The position numbers and the translations under genes are program-made. The notes beneath the pieces were generated by a model. That model was given only the letters and a program-made list of their open reading frames with translations, was not told the DNA's origin and ran no database searches. 64,000 nucleotides of DNA from Symsagittifera roscoffensis (taxonomy: Eukaryota > Xenacoelomorpha > Acoela > Convolutidae): positions 43,053,649-43,117,648 of the forward strand of contig NC_087068.1 in NCBI RefSeq assembly GCF_963678635.1. Direction: 5' to 3'. This document shows positions 21,101 to 28,445 of the stretch, in pieces. The stretch's first letter is position 1. Each line of letters opens with the position of its first letter.

Positions 21101-23157
21101 ATAGAAAAAATTTTGATTATGTTTTATAGAATTGGCATAATCTACGATTGGCAACCGATTATTTTGCTATTTCGGTCTCACAAGAAAGCCCTGTTCTTCA
21201 TTACTGGTCGCTTTCCGTGGAGGAGCAGTTCTATTTTGTTCTTCCATTTGTTCTGCTTGCGCTGTTCAAATTACCCGTCCGTGAAAAACTTAAGTTTTGC
21301 TTACGATTCACCTTTAGTTTGCTAGTCGTTTTGGTTATTGTAAACATCAACATGTGGAGCTCGACACCAGCTTTGAGTCATTTCTCGACTTTTGGACGAA
21401 TGTATCAGTTAGCATCTGGAATGTTTCTGGCTCTTATTATTTTGGACGACGAGCGGACAAATTTTATTAGGAGAGTAGTATATATTGGGGCAAAATCGGG
21501 CGGGGGATGTGGATTCTCATGTATTAACATAGGTTATAGACTATCCTGTCCGGTCTACACCCTTAATACATTGGGAAACCTATTCCCTATCTTAATACAT
21601 TGGGAAACCTATTCCCTATCTTAATACATTGGAAAACCTATTCCCTATATTAATACATTGGGAAACCTATTCCCTATCTTAATACATTGGGAAATCTATT
21701 TTTTATATTAATACATAGGGTGTAGACTGGATAGTCTAGAGCCTATGTTAATACATGAAAGTCTACAGTAGAACCCCCCCCCCCCCCCCGCCCACCCGAT
21801 TTTGCCCCAACATATACTACTCAGGAGTCGACTAGAGAAGCTCAATACAAATCGTTATCTCGACACCGATTCAGTTTCTCTGATTCTGCTCATCATTTCA
21901 GCTCTCATCGTTGCAACTTCGAACTTAAAACCAGCTATGTTGGGAATGGTTGTGACTTTCTTCACTTTTACCGTCTTACTTCTTCTAGAATATTCCAAAA
22001 ATCAATTTTTAAAGGTAGCAATTTTACACAACAAATGCCTGTGCCTGGTTGGCAAAATTTCGTACGGAATGTATCTGACACATGTACCCATATCGAAGTT
22101 CTGCGATATCATGTTTATATTCTCAAATAATTATGATTTCTACCCAAACTATGTTCGGGCCAGCATAGTACTTGCACTGACTTTACTCGTTTCATTTTGT
22201 ATGTGGTATCTGTTAGAAGAGCCGTTGATGCGAAAAATTGAAGTGGGTGCTCAGAATAGCAGCAGAACTTTGCTCACATTCGCCGTTCTGACTCTAATGC
22301 AAACTTTAATAGTCTTAACGATTCTCACTTCTAGCTCCGAAACAAACCAAACTGTTCAAACAGACATCAGAGAACCACAACAACTGTCACAAACATGCAA
22401 ACTACTGGAAAAACTGGGCAGCGTTTTTCTTACTGGCGACTCTTTCACAAAGCCTTGGCTATTTGCTTTTTCCACTATGCACGAAAAGTGCGGCCTCACT
22501 TCGAATTTTGAATACATTTGGCAACATACCACACCCTATTTACCAGTTGAAAGCACTTACTCAATATTTCTTGACAGACAAATTGATGTTTTGACTTACC
22601 AAAACAAGAGTTACAATTACATACGAAATAATGAACCTAACGTGACCCTATTTTTCATACGGTCAATTTACGGCTCCACATTGCTAAGTTATAGAAACTA
22701 CAGTTCAATTACGCCGCAAAAAAATGATTCTATATGGCAAAAACTCATTGCAGAACTATTCGTCGATTTGATACAGATTGTTGCTCCACATACAACGCCA
22801 TTCTTTGTTTTGAACCATGCCGAACCGAAAATGGATCCTACGAAATGCATAAGGAACCTGAGAATCAGGCACAAGGATTGGCTCCGTTTTTCGAATGAGT
22901 GCGACTTAGAGGTGGTAAATGGCAAAAACTTCCAATATGTAGGCTTGCTTCTGGAAAAGTTGAAAACCAAGTTCAGAAACGTTTACACAATCGATTCGAA
23001 CAAAATACTGTTCGGAAATACCTCCGACTCGTTCCGAATCCCGATGATAGAGGACGGCGTTGAGGTTTTCCATGACAAAGCACACCTGTCAGAGCAATTC
23101 GCACTGAAAAAACTCCACTTGTTAACAGCAGACATCGTGCGGCAATTAGGAGTGTAA
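5833..23157 (+). CDS. Acyltransferase-3 / SGNH fusion protein, split gene
   Basis: Predicted multi-pass membrane O-acyltransferase of the AT3 (OafA/NRF-6-like) family fused to a C-terminal SGNH esterase-like domain. Such proteins transfer acyl groups from a cytoplasmic donor to extracytoplasmic acceptors; the substrate here is unknown. Exon 1 is 5833-6186 and exon 2 is 21130-23157, joined in phase 0 through a 14.9-kb intron. Removing the 350-bp element and one copy of its target duplication gives 675 aa, normal for this architecture. Key features are R17-X10-H28 in exon 1, WSLSVEEQF at the start of exon 2, then GDS and DKAHLS in the SGNH part. An AATAAA lies at 23409. The exon insertion may inactivate this allele unless it is spliced out. 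The AT3-SGNH assignment is firm; the function is inferred from the family. Confidence 0.85.
6187..7429. other. Intronic sequence without recognised content
   Basis: AT-rich and unique-looking apart from 'ggtttgagcggttt'-type motifs recurring near 6700-6730 and 7010-7070. Open frames on the minus strand (6886-7418) have no recognisable domain and are probably spurious. Confidence 0.4.
7430..7760. repeat. Dispersed repeat, copy 1
   Basis: This matches 33240-33560 in the same orientation. Shared landmarks are 'ctgctcgctcgct' versus 'ctgctcactcgct', 'ctttaatatga.atatct' and 'aatacaaagctcctccccattttt' (5' part only quoted loosely). The copies are clearly related but diverged. The element type is unknown. 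Confidence 0.55.
8242..8269 (+). repeat. Candidate 5' LTR end plus primer-binding site
   Basis: The 18-bp string 'cacaggcatacttccaca' (8242-8259) recurs exactly at 13700-13717, 5458 bp downstream, bracketing the Gypsy-like coding relics. Here it is followed by 'tggcgcagcc', which begins with the TGG expected of a tRNA 3'-end primer-binding site. Sequence upstream of the two copies does not match well, so full LTRs are not demonstrated. Confidence 0.4.
8400..9200 (+). pseudogene. Gypsy-like gag relic with zinc knuckle
   Basis: The 8483-8812 frame reads as a capsid-like helical protein with 'DMKFLEFWKTSTETFQ' and 'KQKDNESMEQFFGALSDL', matching the conserved Gag core of Gypsy/Mag-type elements. 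A second frame (8816 onward) continues with 'GEALTFAVVRERGELRYR'. Near 9088 a CX2CX4HX4C knuckle 'CHFCNCRGHFARFC' is present in a different frame from the preceding part. Stops and frame changes show it is dead. The protein would have bound and packaged element RNA. Confidence 0.7.
9082..12194 (+). repeat. Tandem triplication of a 1041-bp retroelement segment
   Basis: Copies lie at 9082-10122, 10123-11163 and 11164-12194, with exact 1041-bp spacing for the first two steps and small deletions in the third. Each runs from the Gag zinc knuckle through the protease into the N-terminal part of reverse transcriptase. At each junction the RT sequence 'EEISRQ' jumps back to the knuckle 'SSVI.VIVV'. 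Copies 2 and 3 are more alike than either is to copy 1. Only copy 3 continues into the rest of RT. Confidence 0.9.
9241..9720 (+). pseudogene. Gypsy-like retropepsin, copy 1
   Basis: The frame 9253-9639 contains 'WQTEFQIDCASPVSFGSQ', close to the DTGSPVSF-type active-site block of Gypsy proteases but with Cys-Ala where Thr-Gly is usual, and a downstream 'LPSLGI'-type end in another frame. The same segment repeats at +1041 and +2082, where the D is replaced by G (IGCSSPVSF). The enzyme would have cut Gag-Pol; the altered active site implies inactivity. Confidence 0.65.
11164..12640 (+). pseudogene. Gypsy-like reverse transcriptase relic
   Basis: The N-terminal RT part contains 'NRYQMPKELADNVVLAISG' and 'FSNLDLKYAFLQMKL', the fingers/palm start of Gypsy RT. 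After a frame change near 12235 the 12126-12638 frame supplies 'VHVYLDDILIATRG', the YxDD catalytic box, and 'IEWLGFKFSNTG'. A stop at 12638 separates the thumb/connection. RT would have copied element RNA into DNA. The YLDD box is intact, but several frameshifts and stops show the copy is dead. Confidence 0.85.
12690..13140 (+). pseudogene. Gypsy-like RNase H relic
   Basis: 'GASKRGLGAVLEP', 'VLYASRFLNEAELKYSVND' and 'ELLAVVWAVTHYQNYLFG' match RNase H of Gypsy elements. The first catalytic aspartate (DAS) is changed to Gly (GAS). After a frame change the RNase H/integrase linker 'MGLVDYISRHPVG' is visible near 13095-13135. No integrase domain follows, so the element is deleted downstream. Confidence 0.8.
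13141..14009 (+). other. Post-RNase H remnant, integrase missing
   Basis: A frame at 13448-13741 encodes 97 residues with no recognised domain. The 18-bp string of 8242-8259 lies at 13700-13717 and may mark the 3' end of the element. From 13742 to 14009 I see nothing identifiable. Confidence 0.4.
14010..17101 (+). repeat. Tandem triplication of a ~1.03-kb segment
   Basis: Copies at 14010-15033, 15034-16065 and 16066-17101 each begin 'cctgttag.gtttgtgctatg' and end 'ccaaaaaacgcc'. Copies 2 and 3 are nearly identical and copy 1 is slightly different. Each unit holds one member of the structured hairpin-ended family followed by the 5' half of an hAT-like element; only the last copy runs on to the complete hAT-like element ending at 17282. 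The open frames at 14715, 15747 and 16782 are the same non-coding stretch seen three times. Confidence 0.92.
14276..14765 (+). repeat. Structured hairpin-ended repeat, copy in triplication unit 1
   Basis: It starts at the damaged 5' hairpin 'tgttcgaagaaagtgagg' and ends with the 3' motif 'gcagccgaaacatcaggg' and 'ctgatatatgagcaatc'. Equivalent copies lie at about 15300-15795 and 16333-16830 in the next two units. Confidence 0.7.
16865..17282 (+). mobile_element. hAT-like non-autonomous element with 8-bp TSD
   Basis: The left end is 'caccagcggattcagg' (degraded) and the right end 'cctagatccacctctg', near-inverse of each other. It is flanked by 'tgtatata' at 16857-16864 and 17283-17290. The 8-bp duplication and CAGGGGCGGAT-type ends match the hAT superfamily. 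It has no transposase. Partial 5' halves of the same element occur in the two preceding tandem units. Confidence 0.75.
17283..17415. repeat. Degenerate 'ataatctgtat' tandem repeat
   Basis: About eleven imperfect copies of an 11-12 bp unit related to 'ataatctgtat' follow the hAT-like element directly. The element's target 'tgtatata' belongs to this AT-rich array. Confidence 0.75.
17945..18139 (+). mobile_element. hAT-like element, 3' part
   Basis: It contains 'aaaaagtgcctaaaaacgcc' and ends 'cctagatccgcccctg', the canonical right terminus of the family. The left part is missing or too diverged to see. Confidence 0.65.
18140..19014. other. Intronic AT-rich sequence, nothing recognised
   Basis: I see no gene, terminal repeat or tandem array in this stretch. 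It contains ordinary AT-rich intronic sequence with T-runs. Confidence 0.4.
19017..19520 (-). repeat. Structured hairpin-ended repeat (minus orientation)
   Basis: Read on the minus strand it runs from the 5' hairpin region around 'cgtaacgaaagtaacgga' to the 3' motif 'gcagtcagaacattc' and 'gatacgagaagtcttg'. Its 5' half forms part of the left arm of the palindrome centred near 19990. Confidence 0.65.
19425..20720. repeat. Long imperfect palindrome (foldback), ~0.6-kb arms
   Basis: The left arm (about 19425-19980) and right arm (about 20000-20720) are inverted copies. Paired blocks include 'gcaagcaatcatcatgac' with 'gtcatgatgattgcttgc', 'acaagttacagagaaact' with 'agtttctctgtaacttgt', and 'gatcatagaaaaac' with 'gctatgatctatg'. 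The arms are diverged with indels. The outer ends are two head-out copies of the structured repeat, suggesting the palindrome formed around that element. Confidence 0.85.
20881..21070. repeat. Inverted repeat with ~65-bp arms upstream of exon 2
   Basis: 'ttctgcgcagcttgagttga' on the left pairs with 'tcaactcaagctgcgcagaa' on the right, extending outward to 'ccatccctggaaattttg' and 'caaaatttctaggaatgg'. The loop is about 60 bp. It ends 60 bp before the exon 2 acceptor at 21129. It may be a foldback element or an RNA hairpin in the intron. Confidence 0.85.
21130..23157 (+). CDS. AT3-SGNH gene exon 2 (interrupted by element)
   Basis: The exon begins after 'ttttatag' with NWHNLRLATDYF and carries 'HYWSLSVEEQFYFVLP', the AT3 signature. 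Sequence 21130-21472 resumes at 21827 once the insert and one AGGA are removed. It continues with several membrane segments, 'VGKISYGMYLTHVPI' and 'WYLLEEPLM', the conserved end of the AT3 domain. The SGNH domain follows: GDS nucleophile block at 22435-22443 and the 'DKAHLSEQFA' Asp/His block near 23073. The stop is TAA at 23155-23157. The restored frame is uninterrupted. Confidence 0.85.
21473..21822. mobile_element. 350-bp inverted-repeat element inserted in coding exon
   Basis: The terminal inverted repeats are 'gagtagtatat.ttgggg' extending about 28 bp, flanked by AGGA at 21469-21472 and 21823-21826. Inside are a second inverted pair ('catgtattaacatagg' and 'cctatgttaatacatg'), five copies of a 29-bp unit containing 'ttaatacattgggaaacc', and a poly-C run. 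It has no coding capacity. It contains stop codons in the host frame. The family is unrecognised. Confidence 0.88.
21549..21720. repeat. 29-bp minisatellite inside the exon insertion
   Basis: Five tandem units share 'ttaatacattgggaaacc' followed by 'tattccctatc'. Unit differences are few, so the array expanded recently. It lies between the inner inverted repeats of the element. Confidence 0.9.
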
Positions 23158-23408
23158 ACAAACAACAGCAAACAAAATCCATGATTGGCCTAAGACATCC
23201 ACCTACAAAGTTGTTTCGCACAACAGACTTCCGGTTAATTGAACACAAAAGTGACTAAGAAAAAGATTTTTTTTATTGAAACAAAAAGTTAGAAACGTAC
23301 TTTTTATAACAAAGAACACAACTAAACAAAGGATGTCATCATCAATCAGTCAACCAGACCATTTTTTCGAAGGTCGCTCATTATCCAACTATTTTATGAA
23401 TTCACAGA

Positions 23409-23414
23409 AATAAA
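23409..23414 (+). terminator. Polyadenylation signal of AT3-SGNH gene
   Basis: AATAAA lies 252 nt after the stop codon, the first canonical hexamer downstream on this strand. Confidence 0.5.
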
Positions 23415-23853
23415 ATGGAGACAAAAACATATCAGTTAAATCATTTGAGTTGTATAAAACTAACTTTGATTTGTAAATAAGTTTGCAATTAGATTTGTTT
23501 GTGTACTATTTGCTGAAGCGTTCGCGATGAAATTGAATACTCGTTTTATTACTATACTATAAATGGCACGATGGGGATGAGTTGCGGTGTAGGGGAGGGG
23601 GTTGGTGTATGCGGATGATAAATTGTTCTTTTTGCTAAGTTAGCGAGAACAATGCAGCGAAATTGATGTTTTAAAAGCTTGCATCTGTTAATAAGCTCGC
23701 TAATCTGCATCTTGCCCAATTTTTTTCTCGGAAAAATTCATAAGACTGTTTTTAGCTATTTCCTCATTTGGAGCGCACGTAAATTGTTGATATACGCTCT
23801 CCTAAGAAAGTAACTCTAAAATTGTTCCCAGCGGTGTATCAAAATTTGAAATG

Positions 23854-24125
23854 GTCCCGCACCGGAGTTCCATGGATAATAATCGATTATATTGGAAAAA
23901 TGTTGTCTGAAATGTTGTCATTATATTCCATTATAAACCATTATAATGCATTATTGTGGCAAATTTAGACCATGTAATCGATTATGAGGTCATTAAAATC
24001 AATTCTTGTGAAAAAAAAATCCATTATAATCCATTATAATCAATTATAATCCATTTTTTTGTTCAATATAATCGACTATTTTGTCAAGAAAATCCATTAT
24101 AATACATTTTATTTCGTTAATTAGG
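23854..24125 (+). mobile_element. AT-rich repeat with ATAATCGATTAT / CCATTATAATC motifs
   Basis: The left end 'ccggagttccatggataa' followed by 'taatcgattatatt' recurs inverted at about 37085-37140 and, degraded, at 60830-60870. The body is built of 'ccattataat' and 'aatcgattat' words. It looks like a dispersed non-autonomous element rich in short palindromes. The right boundary is uncertain. Confidence 0.6.
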
Positions 24126-24342
24126 CTATTCTAATTTTAGTTCTTTCTATGTCTGGAAGAAAAAAGCAATTCTAAAAATGTAAAATTACTAAGTTTTCCT
24201 AAAAACATGCAGTTAAAGCAAAGAATAATTGAAGACATAGAATCAGCATACATTTAAAACGAATCAGAAAAACAAGTTAAATGTGATCATCTTCATGTTC
24301 TCCCATTTGTTCATATTCATGTTCTCCTAAACTTCTCCAGAA

Positions 24343-24768
24343 CCAGTGACCTCTGCGGGCATCGGGTAGGAGGCCCAGTGACCTCTGCGGGCATCGGGTA
24401 GGAGGCCCAGTGACCTCTGGGGGCATCGGGTAGGAGGCCCAGTGATCTCAGCGGGCATCGGTTAGGAGAACCAGTGACCTCAGCCGGCATCGGGTAGGAG
24501 AACCAGTGACCTCAGCGGGCATCGGGTAGGAGAACCAGTGACCTCAGCGGGCATGGGGTAGGAGAACCAGTAACCTCAGCGGGCATCGGGTAGGAGGCCC
24601 AGTGACCTCAGCGGGCATCGGGTAGGAGAACCAGTGACCTCAACGGGCATCGGATAGGAGAACCAGTAACCTCAGCGGGCATCGGATAGGAGAACCAGTG
24701 ACCTCAGCGGGCATCGGGAAGGAGAACCAGTGACCTCAGCGGGCATCGGGTAGGAGATCCAGTGAGGG
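24343..24768 (+). repeat. 32-bp minisatellite, ~13 copies
   Basis: The unit is 32 bp and contains 'ccagtgacctcagcgggc' then 'atcgggtaggaga'. Variants alternate between 'gcgggc' and 'gggggc' and between ending 'aa' and 'gc'. The same unit, reverse-complemented, occurs at 33100-33178 and 34508-34670. There are no spacers, so it is not a CRISPR array. Confidence 0.93.
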
Positions 24769-24956
24769 CAACCCTGTTTGTAGCATTCATCGAACAGCTT
24801 TTCTTCAGCAATTGTTTTTTGAAACACTCGTTCCCTTTGCAATCGATTGGTAACTTGAGCAGGCCCACACCCATACTCAATAGTTTGGCGAACAATTTGC
24901 CCATCGCATTGTCCCAAGATTTTCCAATCTATATCAGGGTGAAGAGTCCTAGGCAC
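24769..24956 (-). other. Unrecognised minus-strand open frame
   Basis: Reading 24956 down to the minisatellite edge gives a soluble-looking peptide with 'DWKILGQCDGQIVRQTIEYG' and 'AEEKLFDECYKQG'. Its composition is coding-like. An AG precedes it ('gtgcctag'), so it could be an exon or a transposase fragment. I do not recognise it, and it runs directly into the minisatellite. Confidence 0.3.
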
Positions 24957-26681
24957 ATTTGGTTTTTTCAGTGAAAGTAATCAGAAGAGTAGTTCTACTT
25001 ATCAAGTATATTTTTGATATTCTATGTTTTTATCTAGAACCTATGAATTTTTTCACGTTTTCAACAACTTACATTTCTATCAAAGCATTTTGGCATACAC
25101 CTGAGTCTCCATGTGTGTATCCATTTTTGGTAAAATTATTATTACATGAGTGTTTGTTTAAATCTAATTTTTAATGTATCATCATTCTTATCTACTAATT
25201 TGATATGTAAATGTTCATATATCTGTTCAATTTTCTACGAAGGCATCTTCGTTGTACATGTATAAGTAAGTGTTTATTTTGATCTAATTTTTCGTGTTCT
25301 ATTACTTTATGCGTAAATGAATCTTTATGTGGGAAACGGTTGGCTTAAAACTCTGTAAATTAAATGAAAATCAAATATGTATGCTCATCAACTTTTCTAC
25401 AAACGCATTTTTGTCACAACACAACCAACAATGTATGTTAATTACACTATTTTAAAACTGACGCGTGAGAAATCCGTTCTGGCGAAGGAGTGCAAAAATG
25501 ATGCGAGACAAAAATATATATATCAAGGCTAATTACTGCTTAGTCATTTTCATTCTTTAGACGAAACTTTTGCTTTAGTTTGATTTTTTAAACTGAGTAA
25601 TTCAATTAACATGCAAAAAGCGACAAAGGTTATCGTTTATTCTCGATTTGACAATACAAAGCAAATGCTGAAAAAAAACACACTTGATAATTCAGATTTT
25701 TCAAAAATCAAATCCGCTTATTTAAATTAGAATCAACAAAATGGCATTATAACCAATGTTTATTTCTGAACACTTTCATAAAAAAAGCGGCCACTAAGCA
25801 TGTGATCACTATCATTTACATAACGACATACTTAAATGAGACAAATAAAAAAGACATCACAATCGAAAGCGTTTCAAGAGTTCAATGAGCAGCGTTTTTA
25901 ACAATTGGATGCAAATCAAACTTCAACACGATCTAGATAAACTAAAAACAGCAGAGACTGGTTAAATACTTGAGGTTTTTTTTTAATTTTCATCAGATTA
26001 CAATGAAAAGCAAACAGTCAACAATAATTGAGCAGCAATTAGAATGCTGAATTTTCAGAATTGAGGATTGGAGCAAATAGCAAATAAAAGCAACTAGCCT
26101 GTAACGCAACTCCAAGGCTTCAAATAAATTAATGGACGAAAAAAAGTTTAAATAAACCGTATGAAACAACGATAAATTTGAAATAACTAACTGAAAACCG
26201 TAATATTTATCCTTTTCATCAATTGCATCTACAAATAATCTTTTATCAATTATACTCTGCAGCCTCAGAGAGTACTCGACAGCGACCAAGTACAGGATAT
26301 AACGTCAGAATGAAAAAACTTCCTTGTGCATTCAAGAATACCACGTTGAAAAAGCTTCATTATGTCGAGATAATAAAGTCCGCATTTGAATATGAAACAG
26401 ATTGGAAAAGATATCCAATGAAGCTATTGGAAACGTTTTCCAACAAGAAAGTAGGACATTCGAGATAACAAAGCATACGCAACAATTAGCTTCAAGTTAC
26501 ATCAAAGCGCGGTCTGCAACAATGATTTCAAATAAAAATAGCTCAAGTCAGTGTTTTATCTCAAATTTTACAACACGTGAGTTTAATAGTTCTTTTCAGT
26601 TTCTAATCTTCTTTCTAGCTGTTGAGGCGCAATATTTTCTCTATCAAGAGAATTTAACGTTTCTTGAGCTCTTGCCAGTGC
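24957..26681. other. AT-rich intergenic sequence
   Basis: I see no convincing gene. An open frame at 26223-26468 (plus) has no recognisable feature and is the region 3' of the minus-strand gene ending at 26682. No tandem repeats stand out. Confidence 0.4.
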
Positions 26682-28280
26682 CTAAGCTGCCGCCATGCAT
26701 TTCTTTGCGACAATTTCGGGGCCGAGCCGGTTGAAACTTTCTTTAGCTTCTTCGTATGCCATTGGATGGTTTGGGTACTTAATTTTGATGGCACCTCAAT
26801 TTTATTATTTCCAAACTCCTTCCATTTCAATATTAAATTGGGCTAGGAATCTACTCTATGTCTTGAACAATCAGATGTTCTGTAGTTTTCAAAAAACTTA
26901 CGTTCCCAATTTGTTTCTCACTTTCCGGGAACGGATGTCTGCAATGCGATCTACGAATTTTCTTTGTTGAAACCATATGATTCATGATTTCAGCATCAGA
27001 CCAGATCTTACTTCCAACCTTTCGACCAAACTTCCCTACAGAAGACGCAGATATTTCCACCAGGTTGATACCCTGCCATTCTAATTTTTCAGCTGCACTG
27101 GTTGTTGCAACAGGTTTCCCGGACGCTGCCTCGCTTCTAACCACCTCACAAAAATAACAAAAGCTATGCAACAACAGAAAACACACAATTGTCTTGAAAG
27201 AAATGAAACTTACAAGGTATTTCAAGGATTTATCTTACGGACTGTTTGATCAACATGCGTCTTGATCATGGCGCCTACTCTTTCAGTGAGCATCGACGTT
27301 CCCCTATCAAACTTTTGAGCAATGCCATCAAACCGATCCAGACTCGAGTTAACAAAGTCCTTAAACTCCTATAATAAATGATCTTTAAGTAATCAGGTTT
27401 TTTAAGATAAAAAATATTAAAAAAATACCGATGAAAGTTCAATCGTGGCAGTCGTGGGCGCACTGGTTTTCACATGCATTGGAGTAGTAAAATGGTGACC
27501 ACTTTGATGATTTTGATCCGAATCGACATTTATATGTTGTCAGATGGAACAAATTTCTCCTCCTTTTTGAAGCTGGATTGACAGTCCTAGCATTTGTGTC
27601 CTCACTAGCCTGATGTATCTCCTGAGGAATGAAACTGTCAGGCTGACTTTTCGGATTGAAGTTTGAAACCTAAGAAACTTGAACAAGTGGAGAAAACAGT
27701 TGGTTTATTCATAATCAAAGCCAAAAACTATGATTACCGGTGGTGCCACAAGAGTTTGTGGTAGTCCTACCATTTGCGTTTGATTATCACTGAAGGTCGG
27801 CATGAACGGAGATATTTCAACAGCTGAAGCTTGAACACTCGATGATCTTTGCAGTTGATGAGACGAATGTAATTCGGTGTACATATTTGGAGGCGGCTGA
27901 GAGAAGGCCGAAGGTGACATGGTCACTGCTGGTGCAGCATTTGGCGGATCAAATTCTATCACAGGATGTTCGTTATCGTCTGCATTGCGGCATATAATAG
28001 AACTTTTCTTCAAACACTCGTCAATGTAAGGCTTTGGACCGATCGCGTCTTTTCTCGCTGAGAACATATCCTTCTAAGGTCTATGAATTGAAACCTGGTA
28101 GGATTGACGAATATCAATATGATCCTGTATTTGGTCAGCAAGGGCATGTATCGACCCAGGTCTTCTATCTGCGAAAGAGTATACAAGTATCCAAGTATTT
28201 TGGATATGCTGTTTTACAGCCATTTCAAGCTCCCTGAATTGGTCGTTCACTACCCGGTTTCCGTGACGAGTACTTGACAT
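26682..28280 (-). pseudogene. Multi-exon minus-strand gene or young pseudogene, BEN-like C-terminus
   Basis: Proposed exons on the minus strand are 28280-27738, 27669-27429, 27368-27239, about 27144-26902 and 26777-26682. Junctions 1-2, 2-3 and 4-5 fit in phase 0. The junction into the fourth exon is unresolved. The N-terminal part is helical. The middle is Ser/Pro/Gln-rich with a basic 'SKRRRN' that could be a nuclear signal. 'DFVNSSLDRFDGIAQKFDRG' looks like a coiled coil. The last two exons ('FGRKVGSKIWSDAEIMNHMV' and 'YPNHPMAYEEAKESF') weakly resemble the DNA-binding BEN domain. Lesions are a TAG at 28074-28076 and a frame conflict inside exon 2. The TAG lies in a 21-nt GT..AG segment divisible by three, so a very short intron cannot be excluded. 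Confidence 0.5.
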
Positions 28281-28445
28281 CTATTGAAAAGCAGCAAAAT
28301 GTAAACTGGCAGATTACTTTTAATAGTACTGGTAATTCACTTCTGTTCGTATCAAACTACTGATGACTATTTAGGTTGTATTGAACTGTATTTACGGGTC
28401 AATGCATTTTACTTAACTCAAGATTTCAGTTTCAGTTCGCGCTAC

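Larger units (their letters stand above)
6187..21129 (+). other. Intron 1 of AT3-SGNH gene, transposon-filled
   Basis: The intron runs from 'gttcgt' to 'ttttatag'. Its two sides join as SLYFQ|NWHNL, the expected continuity in this family. It contains a Gypsy relic, two independent tandem triplications, hAT-like elements, a long palindrome and several copies of the structured repeat family. No other host gene is recognisable inside it. Confidence 0.8.

Noticed and set aside
21148-21624. AT3 open frame ending at 21624 taken as a natural C-terminus
   Set aside because: The last ~50 residues come from the inserted element; the conserved protein resumes at 21827 in the restored frame.
24343-24768. 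Regular 32-bp direct repeats suggesting a CRISPR array
   Set aside because: The units abut with no unique spacers, the genome is eukaryotic, and variants drift as in a minisatellite.
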